Shown here in pieces: positions 11,936 to 23,043 of a stretch of DNA of 64,000 nt. The DNA lies in contig CM070905.1 in NCBI GenBank assembly GCA_036417435.1, positions 68,713,092 through 68,777,091 on the forward strand, given 5' to 3'. The position numbers and the translations under genes are program-made. Origin of the DNA: Inia geoffrensis (taxonomy: Eukaryota > Chordata > Mammalia > Artiodactyla > Iniidae). Positions within the stretch are counted from its first letter, which is position 1, and every line of letters begins with the position of its first letter. The notes under the pieces were generated by a model. It saw only the letters and a program-made list of their open reading frames with translations, did not search any database and was not told where the DNA came from.

Positions 11936-12829
11936 CTAGAGAAGTTCCTTTAGCATTTGTTGTAAACCTGGTTTGGTGGTACCGAATTCACTTAGCTTTT
12001 GCTTGTCTGTAAAGTTTTTAATTTCTCCATCAAATCTGAATGAGATCCTTGCTGGGTAGAGTAATCTTGGTTGAAGGTTTTTCTCCTTCATCACTTTAAA
12101 TATATCCTGCCACTCCCTCCTGGCTTGCAGAGTTCTGCTGAAAGAGCAGCTGTTAACCTTATGGGGATTCCCTTGTATGTTATTTGTCGCTTTTCCCTTG
12201 CTGCTTTTAACATTTTTTCTTTGCATTTAATTTTTGATAGTTTGATTAATTAATATGTGTCTTAGTGTGTTTCTCCTAGGGTTTATCCTATATGGGATTC
12301 TCTGCACTTCCTGGACTTGATTGACTACTTCCTTTCCCATATTAGGGAAGTTTTCAACTATAATCTCTTCAAATATTTTCTCAGTCCCTTTTTTCTCTTC
12401 TTCTTCTGGGACCCCTGTAATTCAAATTTTGGTGTTTTTAATGCTGTCCCAGAGGTGTCTGAGACTGTCATCAATTCTTTCCATTCTTTTTTCTTTATTC
12501 TGCTCTGCGGTAGTTATTTCCACTATTTTACCTTCCAGGTCACTTACCTGTTCTTCTGTATCACTTATTCTGCTATTGATTTCTTCTAGAGAATTTCTAA
12601 TTTCATTTATTGTGTTATCCATCATTGTTTGTTTGCTCTTTAGTTCTTCTAGGTCCTTGTTAAACGTTTCTTGTATTTTCTCCATTCTATTTCCAAGACT
12701 TTGGATCATCTTTACTATCATTACTCTGAATTCTTTTTCAGGTAGACTGTCTATTTCCTTTTCATTTATTTGGTCTTGTGGGTTTTTACATTGCTCCTTC
12801 ATCTGCTGTGTATTTCTCTGTCTTCTCAT
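11936..12829 (-). pseudogene. L1 ORF1 (RNA-binding coiled-coil protein), broken
   Basis: ORF1p is the trimeric RNA chaperone of the L1 RNP. Two pieces are readable. 12829-12422 (135 codons, starting MRRQRNTQQMKEQ) carries the heptad-rich coiled coil, with segments such as LEELKSKQ and ISDTEEQVSDLEGK. 12226-11936 (96 codons) carries the conserved C-terminal domain with the QARREWQDIFKVMKEKN block. A frame break and stop lie between 12422 and 12226, in the RNA-recognition-motif region. The usual length is about 300-340 residues, so nearly all of the gene is present but not continuous. Confidence 0.85.
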
Positions 12830-15076
12830 TTTGCTTAACTTGCTGTGTTTTGAGTCTCCTTTTCACAGGCTGCAGGTTTGTAGTTCCCGTTTTTGGTGTC
12901 TGCTCCCAGTGGGTAAGGTTGGCTCACTGGGTGTGTAGACTTCCTGGTGAGGGGACTGGTTCCTGTGTTCTGGTGGATGAGGCTGGATCTTGTCTTTTTG
13001 GTGGGCAGGACCATGTCCGGTGGTGTGTTTTGGGGTTTTTGTGAACTTATTATGATTTTAGGCAGCCTCTCTGCTAATGGGTGGGGTTGTGTTCTTGTCT
13101 TGCTAGTTGTTTGGCATGGGGTGTTCAGCACTGTAGCCTGCTGGTAATTGAGTAGAGCTGGGTCTTAGCATTGAGATGGAGATCTCTCAGAGAGCTTTTG
13201 CCTTATGATACTACATGGGGCCGGGAGGTCTCTGGTGGACCAATGTCATGAACTTGGCTCTCCTATCTCAGAGGCTCAGGCCTGACACCCAGCCGGAGCA
13301 CCAAGACCCTGTCAGCCACACGGCTCAGAAGAAAAGTGGGAAAAGAAAGAAAGAAAGGAAAGAAAGGAAAGAAAGAAAAGAAAGAAAAGAAAAGAAAGAA
13401 ATAAAGGAAAGAAAGGAAAGAAAGAAAAGAAAAAAAGAAAGAAAGAAAGAGAGGAAAGAAAAGAAAAGAAAGAAAGAAAGAAAGAAAGAAAATAAAGTCA
13501 TTAAAATAAAAAAAAAGTATTATTAAGAATAAACAAAGTAATAAAAAAAGAAAGAGCAACCAAACCAGAAAACAAATCCACCAATGATAACAAGCTCTAA
13601 AAACTATGCTTAAAAAACAAAGAAAACAAAAAAACAACAGAACCCTAGGACAAATGGTAAAAGCAAAGCTATACAGACAAAATCACACAAAGAAGCATAT
13701 ACATACACACTCAAAAAAGAGAAAAAGGAAAATATATTTAAATATATTAAAATTTAAAAAAAAAAAGAGAGCAACCAAATCAATAAACAAATCTACCCAT
13801 GATAATAAACTCTAAATACCAAACTAAGATAAACATAAAACCAGAAACAAATTAGATGCAGAAAGCAAACCCCAAGTCTACAGATGCTCCCAAAGTCCAC
13901 AGCCTCAATTTTGGGATGATTCGTTGTCTATTCAGATATTCCACAGATGCAGGGTACATCTAGTTGATTGTGGAGATTTAATCCGCTGCTCCTGAGGCTG
14001 CTGGGAGAGATTTCCCTTTCTCTTCTTTGTTCGCACAGCTCCTGGGGTTCAGCTTTGGATTTGGCCCCACCTCTGCGTGTAAGTTGCCTGAGGGCATCTG
14101 TCCCCTACCCAGACAGGAGGGGGTTAAAGGAGTGGCTGTTTAGGGGGCTCTGGCTCACTCGGGCTGGGGAGGACGGAGGGGTACAGCATGCGGGGCGAGC
14201 CTGCGGCAGCAGAGGCCAGGGTGACGTTGCAACAGCCTGAGGTGCACCGTGTGTTCTCCCAGGAAGTTGTCCCTGGATCATGGGACCCTGGCAGTGGTGG
14301 GCTGCACAGGCTCCTGGGAGGTGAGAAGTGGATAGTGACCCGTGCTTGCACACAGGCTTCTTGGGGGTTTGCCTGTCTCTGGGGTCCACACTGTTAGCCG
14401 CGGCTCACGCCCATCTCTGGAGCTCGTTTAGGCTGTGCTCTTAATCCCCTCTCCTCGCGCACCCCAAAACAATGGTCTCTTGCCTCTTAGGCAGTTCCAG
14501 GTTTTTTTCTGGACTCTCTCCTGGCTAGCTGCGGTGCACTAGTTCCCTTCAGGCTGTGTTCGCATAACCAACCCCAGTCTCCTCTGCCTGGGATCCGACC
14601 TCTGAAGCCCAAGCCTCAGCTCCCAGCACCCAACTGCCCCGGTGGGTGAGGAGACAAGCCTCTCAGGCTGGATCAGTGCTGGTTGGCACCGATCCTCTGT
14701 GCAGGAATCTCTCCCCTTTGCCCTCTGCACCCCTGCTGCTGTGCTCTCCTCCGTGGCTCTGAAGCTCCCCCACCCCTGCCATTCCCCGTCTCCGCCAGTG
14801 AAGGGGCTTCCTAGTGTGTGGAAGCTTTTCCTCCTTCACAGCTCCCTCCCAGAGGTGCAGATCCCAACCCTATTCTTTTGTCTCTGATTTTTCTTTTTTC
14901 TTTTGCCCTACCCATGTACGTGGGGAGTTTCTTGCCTTTTGGGAAGTCTGAGGTCTTCTGTCAGCATTCAGTAGGTGTTCTGTAGGAGTTGTTCCACGTG
15001 TAGATGTATTTCTGGTGTATCTGTGGGGAGGAAGGTGATCTCCATGGCTTACTCCTCCTCCATATTGAAGGTCCCC
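12830..15076 (-). promoter_or_regulatory. L1 copy 1 5' leader (internal promoter region)
   Basis: About 2.2 kb between ORF1 and the 5' end of the L1. It is markedly more GC-rich than its surroundings, especially about 13960-14850. In L1s this region carries the internal RNA polymerase II promoter; promoter activity of this copy is inference only. It contains a (GAAA)n tract at about 13340-13492. Open frames here (for example 13968-14240 and 14105-14389) overlap on both strands and look like a by-product of high GC content. Confidence 0.7.
13340..13492. repeat. (GAAA)n/(GAAAG)n microsatellite inside the L1 leader
   Basis: About 150 bases of GAAA, GGAAA and GAAAA units on the plus strand, followed by A-rich sequence to about 13520. 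It produces long fake open frames on both strands (13215-13526 plus, 13263-13637 minus). It is a mirror-repeat-like purine tract. Confidence 0.9.
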
Positions 15077-15092
15077 TATTCTGGAGATTTTT

Positions 15093-15399
15093 AAGATATC
15101 TCCAAGTGTAAGTGCAGGAAAGTTTCAGCAAATCATCAAATCTCAACACACCATTTTTTGGCTATCTAAATGAACTTTGTATGTGAAAAGAACTTTGTGT
15201 GTTTGTATGAAGGCCTTTAAGTTACTGAAAATATCATAAATTTTACAGAAACTTGCTAGCTTTGAAGAAATTGTACTGTAAATAGTTCCTGGTGACTGAG
15301 TTATTTATTTATTTTTTTGGCATACATGCAGACACAAAAATTAGGCATGTAAGGACGTTAAGAGACAGATTTGGTTGGATAAAAGGAAGTGCTACCGAT
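15093..15399. other. No gene seen
   Basis: Unique-looking AT-rich DNA between L1 copy 1 and an L2 fragment. No frame or motif of note. Confidence 0.5.
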
Positions 15400-15675
15400 C
15401 TTTCAGAACGTATTCAAATCCCACTTTCCTGAAAAGTTGATTGTCACAATTTCAGCTGTCTTTAAAACTGTATTGTACTATCTAAAACTGTACTGTCATT
15501 TATTTTCTCAGTGTATGGCAGGTATTTTCCACCAGCAATATTATCTGTCTCATATGGATCAAGTAATTGATTTCTTTTAAATTGTGTTTTCTGTTTACTT
15601 CTTCCTCTGTTCACAGTGCCTAGCAGAGGACTGTTTACAAAGGTCCTCAACTAATACTTGCTGATCAATTAGGTG
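15400..15675 (+). mobile_element. L2 LINE 3' fragment, sense
   Basis: It ends with the L2-type tail order 'cacagtgcctagcagagga', then '...tcctcaactaatacttgctga', corresponding to the usual 'cagtgcctggcacatag..gctcaataaatatttgttga'. The body is diverged and non-coding. Confidence 0.65.
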
Positions 15676-15870
15676 CTTATAGAAGGCAATGTATTTGGTA
15701 TAATGTTAATATCAAATTCTCTATTTTAATGTTTAACATAAATATTAAAGCATTAATAAAAGTAGAATTAAAAAGGAATAATATATATATAGAACATATA
15801 GAAACCTATTTGCATTGAAATAAATTTGGTTATGGCATCATGAAGAATTCATAGATTAAGAAGAGGCATG

Positions 15871-16205
15871 GGCTTCCCTGGTGGCACAGTGGTTGGGAGT
15901 CTGCCTGCCGATGCAGGGGACATGGGTTCGAGCCCTGGGCAGGGAGGATCCCACATACCGCGGAGCAACTGGGCTCGTGCTCCATGGCTACTGGAGCCAC
16001 ACCTACTGAGCCCGCGTGCCACAGCTACTGAGGCCCACATGCCTGGAGCCTGTGCTCCACAACAAGAGAAGCCATGACAATGAGAGGCCCGCGCACTGCA
16101 ACAAAGAGTGGTCCCCGCTCACCGCAACTAGAAAGCCCGCGCACAGCAATGAAGACCCAACACAGCCAAAAATAAATAAATAAACAAAATAAAATATAAA
16201 CAAAC
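15871..16205 (+). mobile_element. CHR-type SINE (long form)
   Basis: It starts with the SINE head (ggcttccctggtggcacagt, A box region) and has a B box 'gggttcgagcc' near 15925-15935. It continues past the short-form end through the 'caacgaagacccaacacagcc'-like 3' extension to an (AAAT)n tail. The target-site duplication is 15858-15870 and 16206-16218 (13 bases, two mismatches). The long form with its TAAATAAA tail is the older-looking subtype here. Confidence 0.92.
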
Positions 16206-16260
16206 AAGAAAAGACATGATGACTACATTGGGCATTTTTCAGGTATTCACAGAATAATAC

Positions 16261-16307
16261 GCTATATATATGCACGTGTATATATATATATGTATATATA
16301 TATACAC

Positions 16308-16340
<33 letters not shown>
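16261..16340. repeat. (TA)n/(CA)n microsatellite
   Basis: Eighty bases of alternating TA, with TG and CA steps, ending in a pure CA run at 16326-16340. Likely polymorphic and able to form a hairpin. The 'MCVCVYIYIYI'-type frame over it is an artefact. Confidence 0.95.
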
Positions 16341-16625
16341 AAGTTTTTCAATAAACTTTAAAAAGTGAGATACAATTTACATAGAGTGAAAGTTACAGTG
16401 AAGTTTGGTGAAGTTAAACAAATGCACACACAACAGCGTAGCCCGTATGCCTCTCAAGATATAAAAAAGCTGTATCACCCCAGAAATACCCCTAATTTAT
16501 CTTCCCAGAAATCTCCACCCCTTCTCTCTGTACTCCCTACAACCTTATCATCCAACGAAAACTGTTGTATTTTTGTCAGTTCTAAAACTTCATACAAATT
16601 GAATCATACTGTATGTATGTGTTGG
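16341..16625 (-). mobile_element. Old L1M 3' UTR, antisense
   Basis: It follows the antisense L1M 3' UTR order: 'gagatacaatttacata', a 'ctcaagatat..' block, 'tatcaccccagaaat', and '...aaattgaatcatactgtatg'. It is strongly diverged and non-coding. The flanking DNA to about 17000 may contain more of the same. Confidence 0.55.
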
Positions 16626-16629
16626 TTCC

Positions 16630-16770
16630 AGTGCCCATTCTTACCCAATATGATCTCATCTTAACCAACTACATCTGCCAAGAACCTATTTCCAAAAATG
16701 GTGACATTGTGAGGTTCTAGGTGAACATAAATTTTGGGGAGATGCTATTCAAACCAGTACACACTTAATG
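16630..16770. mobile_element. Ancient interspersed repeat, family not named
   Basis: It contains the block order 'gatctcatcttaaccaactacatctgcc', 'ctatttccaaaaatggtgacatt', 'ataaattttggggaga', 'ttcaaaccagtacac'. The same kind of ending appears at 22320-22440, so these are two relics of one common mammalian repeat. I cannot fix the family name by eye. Confidence 0.5.
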
Positions 16771-17129
16771 CTCCACGGTCCAGAAGTTCTCCCAAGCAGA
16801 AACCAAGGTGATTACGGGCATAATATATCTGTTTCCCCTCTATTAAATATCCCTGTTCTGCCTATTGTACAATGCTGAAAAGTTTTTTTCTTTTACTATA
16901 TTTGGTCCAAGGTTTTAGTTGTTTAGTGCAGAAGGGCTAGTCTGCTACTAGTTACTACATCATAGTCCAGAAGTGGAAATTTCTCTGAATGCATAAAGTT
17001 TTAAAAGTTTTAAGTAAAAATTCCAAATGTAATTATTTTTGATATCTCAGTAGAAACTTTTTCTAGGTTTTGGCTGTGGAACCAACCTAAACTCAGAAGG
17101 ACACCACATTTTGATTTTCCTTCTCTGAC

Positions 17130-17600
17130 GTTTTGGTTCCTTTGTAAAAAAACCAAAAAAACTATGTGCATCGGGTCCTCTGAGAAGGAGATGCTGACTT
17201 AGGAGAGTTAGGAGTACCACAGATTTGTTGGCAAGTTATGCTAGTGAAAGGAAATAGGGAGGAGCAGGATTGGGAATGGGGAGCCATCAGGCCCGAATGC
17301 AGAAATGGTGAATTCTGACAGCTCGATACGGAGGAGGGGATGGCCCTCAGAGAAGTCCTGCTTTGGATGGGAATGACTGGGCCTCTGTACCACAGTGTTT
17401 TGCAGTCAGTGACTGCGGCCACCACCAGAAGAGTGTGATCTTAGCTCAAAAGTGGAGGCTGGCCTGAAGGAGTTAGCACCTGAGGCTGATGGCACAACCA
17501 CAGTCCTTGCGACTGGTCAACGAGTCCTTTCTTGAAGAAGAGCTGAGTGGCACATCTCCAAATCTGCCACTGTCCTCCCTGTGTGCCACGTGAGTCCACT
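17130..17600. mobile_element. Candidate LTR, copy 1 of a diverged pair
   Basis: This segment and 18740-19160 align in direct orientation. Shared landmarks are 'gtcctctNagag', 'gaaaggaaa..ggaggagcaggattggga', 'cagtca(g/t)tg', 'ctcaaaag..gaggNtggNcctga.ggagtta', and 'agtccttgcg.ct.g.caacgagtcctt'. Two diverged direct copies about 1.6 kb apart suggest an old LTR element, perhaps ERVL-like. The family and strand are not established. Confidence 0.5.
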
Positions 17601-18739
17601 TATCCATACACATCTGGGGAGCCCTTATCCAGAATTTGAGTGCCCTTGCCTTTGTGAGGGGACACTTAGAAGGATGATATGAATGTGGATAAAATATGAT
17701 CCCTTTCACAGTGGTGTCTTTCAGGTCTTCCCAGAAATGTAATCTTTTGGTAGATAAGCATGCTTTACCCAGAATATTCATTCATGCCCACTTCCCTGAG
17801 CTTTTTAATTCATTTATCAACTGTCTGCCAAATCATTTCTGGCATTTCAACTTGGTGCAGCAAAGCCATCACTTTCTGGAGGTTTCTAGTACCATCTCAG
17901 CAGTAAATTTTAGAGTTCTTTCTGTGGTGTTAAATCCTGTATCTCAAAAGAGGTCCCAAGGCAATAAAGGCACTCTTATCCAGTCTTATATGACCGTCTT
18001 GATCAAGCACCCTCAAAATTGAGCCCTACTTGTACTCTCCCAGTTCCTAACAATACCTGGCAGCTAATCATTATAGCTCTTTTGACGTATAGCCCTTTTT
18101 CTCCCTTAAGATACGTGGCCTACTCCTAAGATATGCTGTTACTTATCCCTTGCTAGTGGCTTGAAGACAGGAGAGGAGGTAAGGCTAGGTCCTCAAGTTA
18201 ACCCCTGTTGCTTTGGCTGGGAGAGGTTTCTGTAGTGTCTTCCCTCACAGGGAGATCACAAGCTCTTAAAAGGGAGAACTGGCCACGTATGCAGACTCTG
18301 AGGTTCAGAGAAATCTGAGGAGTTGAACGTTTGGCTTTGTTCACCAAGATTCCATGTATCAGGGTCCCAGGTTCTCCCAACCAGGGTCATGACCTTGGCA
18401 CAATATACCTGCTCAGCTGAATATTAAAATGTCACTGAAACTTAAAAACTCTATTAAATCCTTAGTTTATTTTCTCTTCTCTCCCCCTGCAGGAGATAAA
18501 GCCCTCTGGCTCTCACACTTAGTTTTCAATTATTTGTTAAAAACTTTTAAACTTTCAACATCTTTAAGTTAGCGTATCAATGAAATTTAATTTCAATCAA
18601 CAGATTCAACTGACCTTGTATGCATTACTTTCTCTGAATTTGCACCAGTGACATGGTGAAATTTTAGTAACCAGCTACCAGCTTGAGCTGGGGACTATCC
18701 ATGCCCCGCAGTCCTCCTGACATATGGTTATCATTTCCA
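17601..18739. mobile_element. Possible decayed internal region of the LTR element
   Basis: About 1.1 kb between the two related segments. It is richer in GC than its neighbours and has frames of 108 codons (17696-18022, plus) and 102 codons (17473-17781, minus, overlapping copy 1). None shows a motif I can tie to gag, protease or polymerase. Assignment to an endogenous retroviral interior rests on position alone. Confidence 0.3.
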
Positions 18740-19160
18740 GCTGGGCAGGAAGTGATCCAGTTGTAAAACTCCAGTTCTGGCATAGAGTCCTCTAAGAGTC
18801 AGATACCAAAATGTTGTTAGATGTACAACAGTTATATTGGGAAGACATACCTGAGAAAGGAAAGTGGAAGGAGCAGGATTGGGACGGGGTAGTCATCAAA
18901 CCATGATGTAGCTCAAAGAGTCTGCAAAACGTGAAATGAACTGGAAAAGTACCACTCTGAGCAGAAATGACTATGTCCTGACGTCACAGTCTTGCTCAGT
19001 CATTGGCTAGGGCCTTCCTGTAGAAAGCATGTCTTCAGTTCAAAAGCTGAGGTGGACCTGACGGAGTTAAAGCTAGAAGGCTCTCCAAAGTCCTTGCGGC
19101 TAGACAACGAGTCCTTCTTGCTTGAAGAGGGATCTTGATGCACTTCTATGTCTACCGTAA
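18740..19160. mobile_element. Candidate LTR, copy 2 of a diverged pair
   Basis: Direct-repeat partner of 17130-17600, with the same landmark order. The similarity is patchy, so the pair is old. The outer borders with TG...CA ends could not be fixed by eye. Confidence 0.5.
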
Positions 19161-19183
19161 GTAGCTAAGTAACCAAGTAACTG

Positions 19184-19220
19184 AATGAATGAATGAATGA
19201 ATGAATAAAATAAAATAAAT
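19184..19220. repeat. (GAAT)n then (AAAAT)n microsatellite
   Basis: Six GAAT-type units followed by AAAAT/AAATA units. Confidence 0.9.
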
Positions 19221-20185
19221 ATTCTAGCAGCAACAATGATTTCACTAGTAAAGCAGCATGTCCTGGGTAGGCCCATGACATACCGATAACCAAAGGTCAG
19301 TTCAGGTTTATCTTCCAGGTCATGATATGAAGACTTTGGGCAATGATGTATAGCAGATCTCCAAATGTTAATTTGAGAAGCCTGGGTTGTACTGTGAATT
19401 AGAAGCCAGTTTCAGAGTGATCCATTAAGGACAAGCGCACCATTGATTTTGTTGGGTATGAATAACTCATATGTAATTCGGTATCACAAATGCTTTTTCC
19501 AGCTGTACTTTATTGAAAGTACCACCCTTTGCACAAATGCCATTGTCTTCTGTGGGGAGCCTTTATTGTGCTCTGTATATAAACCAGATTTACTTCAACT
19601 CCTCACAAAGTCATAGGACACAATAACTGGGGAGATTAGTAAGGACAATAAATTCATCCAGAGAGGATGCAGCAGAAACATGTAAGAAGGATAATTTTAA
19701 AGTAGAGTTGACAGTGAAAAGACTGGTCAGTTTGGTAAAATAATAAAACTGTGGTAGGTGGAGAAAAAGTGAGGACTATCATTAAGAGTGTACAAAATCC
19801 ACTTTCAGAGACTAAACCCAGAAATACAGAAAGTGTCACAGATTGGGAAAAAAACATGAAAAAAACAAATCAGTTAGAAATTAGAGGATATTAGATATTA
19901 ACTGGAGATTCAGAGAAACAAGACGGAGTTCCAGATTGAAATCCTGTGTTACATTTGCTAAGGCAGGTCTACTGCAAGGTAATGAAGATCGTGCAACTAT
20001 TTAAAGCAGAGACAAGCACATTTTCTGCACACTTTTCCTTTTCTTTTCCCAGGGAGTAGATCTGAAGGAAGGACAGTGGAGAGACTGAGGAATCATGTTC
20101 CTAACTAGACGAAGGGAGAGCTCTTCACAGAATTGGTCACTAGAAGTAAGTATGTTTGTTGTTTATCTATGTGTATATTTTATTC
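19221..20185. other. No gene seen
   Basis: Nearly 1 kb without a recognisable element. Open frames are at most 67 codons. It may include further worn retroelement sequence, but nothing can be assigned. Confidence 0.45.
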
Positions 20186-20344
20186 TTTTTTTAACATCTT
20201 TATTGGAGTATAATTGCTTCATGATGGTGTGTTAGTTTCTGCTGTATAACAAAGTGAATCAGCTATATGTATACATATATCCCCATATCCCCTCTGCTTG
20301 TGCCTCCCTCCCACCCTCCCTATCCCACCCTCCCTATCCCACCC
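20186..20344 (-). mobile_element. Recent L1, only the 3' end, antisense
   Basis: It holds the cetacean L1 3' UTR end on the minus strand: 'aacatctttattggagtataattgc' spread over 20193-20217, to 'ccctatcccaccc'. It is severely 5'-truncated (about 160 bases). A 15-base unit 'caccctccctatccc' is tandemly duplicated near 20311-20342. No clear target-site duplication. Confidence 0.88.
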
Positions 20345-20877
20345 TACATGTATTAGAGAATGCAAAATAATTTGCACAAAAATTTGGAGCTAGGCACTTC
20401 ATAGAAGGCTAATATTAGCAGATTTAAAAAAATCTGATATTGCAAATATCTGAAACATCTCTTCAATTCCCATGTTGTAATTTTATGCCCTACAAGCAAT
20501 CTTCTGATTATAGCTTGGCTTTTCTAGATTTTGTCCACAGAGAAAGAATGCATACAGGAGCTTAGTCCCTATACAGCAGCCTTTATAGTTTTTAATGTAA
20601 GCCAGTAAATCAGTGTTCTTGTTACAGACACTGGTGTTTTTGAGTTTAATTTGATTTCACCTGTGAGAGATAGATATAGCACCATTTGGTATGTGCAACA
20701 TCAGGATTCTGTAACCTTGTGGTTGAAGGCTAGACTGAAATGAGTTGATTTCACAAAGGTAAGAGCCAATTTATAGGGGCCTGTCTGATAGGCACACAAT
20801 CCCAGATCCCTCATTTATTGTGAGATATCTTTGAAATTTTCACCTATACTATAAATCATTATTAGAATCTTTTAGAA
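20345..20877. other. No gene seen
   Basis: Unique-looking AT-rich DNA with no frame or motif of note. Confidence 0.5.
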
Positions 20878-20985
20878 CTTCAGCTCTATGAGTGCAAGCA
20901 ACTTTGCTTTATTCACTGATGTATCCCAAGTACCTATAACAATGCCAAGCATAAAGGAAGCACTCAATTTTATAAGTTTTAGATA
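20878..20985 (+). mobile_element. L2 LINE 3' end, sense
   Basis: It has the L2-type terminus 'ctctatgagtgcaagc', 'ttattcactgatgtatcccaag', 'acaatgccaagcataaaggaagcactcaa'. Short and diverged. Confidence 0.65.
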
Positions 20986-22110
20986 AATTTAGATTTCTAT
21001 AAGTAATTTGGAATTATGGATTTATTTTCTTTGTACACTTGAACGATTCCTAGGGATCCTGAAGGATAAAGCAAAACACCACTCTCTATTCTAGAATTTA
21101 TGATAAGCAACATATATTGGCAGCTGTTAACAGTTAACATTACAACCTATCTGAATGTATCTATTTTACTATAAACTGTTTATTTTCTTCATCTGTATTT
21201 TTATCCATATTACAATTTGTTAAGGATGGTGAAATATTTCCATATTTGATAGCTCTAGGGAGGAATTTACTAAGTATTGAGAGATTTCATGGGTAAAATT
21301 ATCATTTTCAACACAAACGGAAAAGTGAGTATAACCAATTCTTGTCATACGAGTGAGTGCAGAAAAATGTTTGGTGCTTATAAAAGCTGGAAAAGTTAGC
21401 TTCTAACTTTCTGTTTTTCTTGCAGTTATAAAATGCTTCGGAATTCTAATGTGCAATATGATTTCAGATATTCCACTGTAACATACTTGAAATCAAATAA
21501 AAAATATTTACACTAGTCACATTGTAAATGGATTCTGAGAGTTTCTTTAAGTGTCATGTTTTTCTAAATATTTAAAGACAGCCACCATTCAAAGTGAAGT
21601 ACTCTCAAAGAAATGAGTAAAGTACAGAGTCAAAAAGTGGTGGAGGGGGTTAAAACCTGAACATAGTGCTGGGCTGTCATGGTGATTGCTTCTGATTGCC
21701 CAGTACGGTTTTCTCACCTGCTCCTTCTTCTAGAAAAGACTTTTGACTCTGGCTACAGAGTGAGCCCAGTGCCTAAACATACTCCACAATAATGCCAGGC
21801 ACATGACCCAGCAGGACCAATCAGTGCCCTTCTCTGGAATTTTTATATGAATATTGTGGGTTCAAAGGGGAGATTAACTTCTGCTCTAGAAGGTAATCTA
21901 CAGAAAGTAAACTTGGAACCTGGAGCAGCATTTTCTCAAGCCACAGGGCAGAAGTTTGTCAATGGAAGGAAGAAACACAACACACAAACTAAACAGAAAT
22001 AAAAAAGGAGATCAAGAGAAGGGCAGGTTGTAATGAAACTGATTTACAGGGCAGATTTTTGAGATCTGGGGTGTCAAGGAGGCCTTTGATCAGTCACTTA
22101 GTCTACCTGG
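20986..22110. other. No gene; possible ancient repeat at about 21640-22000
   Basis: AT-rich at first. About 21640-22000 is less AT-rich, with a 'gacccagcaggaccaatcag' block that resembles a common old mammalian repeat whose name I cannot fix. No plausible exon. Confidence 0.4.
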
Positions 22111-22440
22111 GCTGCCATAGTGAAATTCCATTAGTATTATTTATAGGTATTTATTTCTCACAGTTCTGGAAGTTTGAAAGCCCAACAGCAAATGTTGGCA
22201 GGTTTGGTTTCTGAGGAGCGCTCTCTTCCTGGCTTGTAGATGGCCACCTTCTTGCTATGTCCTCTCTTGGCCTTCCTCTTCTTCTTATATGTCCCCCAAT
22301 CGATCTGATTAGAACCTCACCCTTACGATCTCATTTAAGCTTAATTACCTCCTAAAAGTCCCATCTCCAAATATCATCACATTGGTGGGGTACAGATTCA
22401 ACATTTGTATTTTGTGGGGACACAGGTTAGTCCCTAGCAA
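22111..22440. mobile_element. Ancient interspersed repeat, same family as 16630-16770
   Basis: The recognisable block order is 'ctgggctgccatagtgaaatt', 'atttctcacagttctggaag', 'cttcctggcttgtagatggcc', 'cctcttcttcttat', 'aattacctcctaaaagtccc', 'catctccaaatatcatcacattggtgggg', '..ggggacacag'. The frequency of this sequence in mammals is established; its formal name is not certain from memory. Confidence 0.6.
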
Positions 22441-22830
22441 TCACAAAGTGAAATGCATTTCTTCACTTTTGCTTGATCTTTCCCACATTAGTGCCTTTAT
22501 GCGGCTGTTCCCTCCACTTTGCCTCTTTAACTGTTACTCATTCACAGCTCAGTTCATCATCATTTCTTTGTGGGAACTTTCTCTGACGTCTATGATTAGG
22601 TGAAATATCCTTATTACACTCTTATTTTATGTTCTCATACTGTCCCATGCTTTTCTTTTGGAGCACTTTCATAACTGTCAGGTTATTTGTGCAAGAACTT
22701 GCTCCAGGTCTGTTTTCCTATTTTGATTCTAATATTCTTGGGGCCAATGACCGTGTCTTATGTGCTCACAACTGTATCTGCAATATTATCATAGCGCCTG
22801 GTATTCTGTAAGTAGTAAATAGCAGTTTCT
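22441..22830 (+). mobile_element. L2 LINE 3' end, sense
   Basis: It follows the L2 3' order: 'gtgcctttatgcggctgttccctc', 'cacagctcagttcatcatc', 'ggaactttctctgac', 'gaccgtgtcttatgtgc', and ends near 'catagcgcctggtattctgtaagtag'. It adjoins, but is distinct from, the antisense L2 that follows. Confidence 0.7.
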
Positions 22831-22884
22831 TGAGTAAAAAGATAAAATATAAATATGAGACTAATCTGGTTATAAAATAAAAGC

Positions 22885-22965
22885 CCAAGAATTATCCAAG
22901 CAGAGGTAACAGCATATGCAAAGACTCTGAAATAGTTAGAATCTTATCTGAATGAAGGAGCTATG
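22885..22965 (-). mobile_element. L2 LINE fragment, antisense (left part)
   Basis: The 'aagcagaggtaacagcatatgcaaagactctga' order is the antisense L2 3' region. It continues at 23391-23700, interrupted by a short L1 and a SINE. Confidence 0.55.
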
Positions 22966-22975
22966 AAAAAGGAAA

Positions 22976-23028
22976 CTAAACTAACACACATTGTTAATTA
23001 ACTATACTCCAAAATAAAATTAAAATTA
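22976..23028 (+). mobile_element. Very short L1 3' end, sense
   Basis: Only about 50 bases of L1 3' terminus ('aattaactatactccaaaataaaatta') with an A-rich tail. It is flanked by 'aaaaaggaaa' at 22966-22975 and 23029-23038, a perfect 10-base but low-complexity duplication. An extreme 5' truncation. Confidence 0.6.
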
Positions 23029-23043
23029 AAAAAGGAAAAAAAT

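Larger units (their letters stand above)
7508..15076 (-). mobile_element. Near full-length L1 (copy 1), minus strand
   Basis: Reading leftward from 15076, the order is a GC-rich 5' leader (to about 12830), ORF1 (12829-11936), ORF2 (11871-7878) and a 3' UTR ending near 7508 with the antisense tail motif 'atctttattggagcataatt'. It is flanked by a target-site duplication, 7492-7507 and 15077-15092, 16 bases with one mismatch (tattNtggagattttt). With the nested SINE removed it is about 7.35 kb, which is full length for a mammalian L1. Both genes carry stops and frameshifts, so it is a dead copy. The 5' end of the leader has the motif 'atggaggaggagtaagcc' on the sense strand. Confidence 0.92.

Noticed and set aside
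12321..12938. 205-codon plus-strand frame, leucine- and serine-rich
   Set aside because: It is the antisense shadow of L1 ORF1. Its hydrophobic look comes from the reversed coiled-coil codons.
13215..13637. Lysine-rich (plus) and phenylalanine-rich (minus) frames
   Set aside because: Both are readings of the (GAAA)n tract and have no coding meaning.
16003..16341. Frame with a tyrosine/isoleucine/valine run
   Set aside because: It reads the TA/CA microsatellite and the adjoining SINE.
19184..19220. Short tandem units considered as a CRISPR-like array
   Set aside because: It is a simple GAAT microsatellite without spacers. Nothing array-like occurs in the window.
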